From assembly GCA_964549785.1 (NCBI GenBank), contig CAZJXA010000199.1:1-6215 (forward strand): a DNA stretch of 6,215 nucleotides. Reading direction: 5' to 3'. Shown in pieces: positions 6,167 to 6,215 of the stretch (its first letter is position 1; each line of letters starts with the position of its first letter). Under the pieces are notes generated by a model that had not been told where the DNA came from, did not search any database, and saw nothing but the letters and a program-made list of their open reading frames with translations. A program made the position numbers and the translations under genes. Origin of the DNA: JBEIUO01 sp964549785. Lineage in GTDB: Bacteria > Planctomycetota > Phycisphaerae > Phycisphaerales > UBA1924.

Positions 6167-6215
6167 CAATTGAAGAGTTTGATCATGGCTCAGATTGAAC
6201 GCTGGCGGCATGGCT
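6167..6215 (+). rRNA. rrs: 16S ribosomal RNA, 5' end only
   Basis: The bases from 6170 (TTGAAGAGTTTGATCATGGC, continuing TCAGATTGAACGCTGGCGGC) match the universal 16S 5' end, including the 27F primer site at 6174-6193. Aligning with E. coli places position 1 near 6167. Only about 49 bases are in the window; the last (GGCATGGCT) differ from E. coli (GGCAGGCCT) but are too few for firm taxonomy. No tRNA or other rRNA gene precedes it. Confidence 0.97.

Noticed and set aside
5946..6173. 75-codon open frame running into the 16S gene
   Set aside because: It overlaps the rRNA start, and its composition shows no protein family features.

Overview
This is a GC-rich bacterial chromosomal window. It holds the first ~49 bases of a 16S rRNA gene at the right edge and five protein genes to its left. 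The gene set is a zinc-ribbon multipass membrane protein, a GYF_2 plus DUF4190 protein, a CPBP protease with a large N-terminal extension, a long-form PurQ and a DUF1015 protein. Together with the start of the 16S gene (...GGCGGCATGGCT) it suggests a Planctomycetota-like organism, perhaps of the Phycisphaerae. That placement is inference: no full-length marker is present.

Layout. Positions 1-3153 (minus strand) carry three co-oriented membrane-protein genes. In transcription order they are a zinc-ribbon multipass membrane protein (3153->2095), a GYF_2/DUF4190 protein (2098->1535, overlapping the first by the four bases ATGA), and after 80 bp a CPBP-family intramembrane metalloprotease (1454->1, cut by the window edge). 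The middle gene contains a 10-N assembly gap that looks like an unmerged 5-base contig overlap. Positions 3154-3353 are non-coding and hold a degenerate repeat-like stretch. Positions 3354-4175 (minus) encode PurQ, the glutaminase subunit of FGAM synthase. A 47-bp divergent intergenic region separates purQ from a plus-strand DUF1015 gene (4223-5566). The two start sites are mirror images of each other (13-bp perfect inverted repeat).

Positions 5567-6166 contain no convincing protein gene. They hold a good sigma-70-type promoter (TTGACT-16-TAAACT at 5680-5707) embedded in a 15-bp tandem repeat. About 450 nt of hairpin-rich leader then leads into the 16S rRNA gene, which begins near 6167.

How the genes work together: purQ serves de novo purine synthesis. 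The DUF1015 gene may share its control region. The three membrane genes probably form one transcription unit of unknown function. Nearly all other long open frames here are antisense shadows. They arise because TTA, CTA and TCA codons are rare in this GC-rich DNA.
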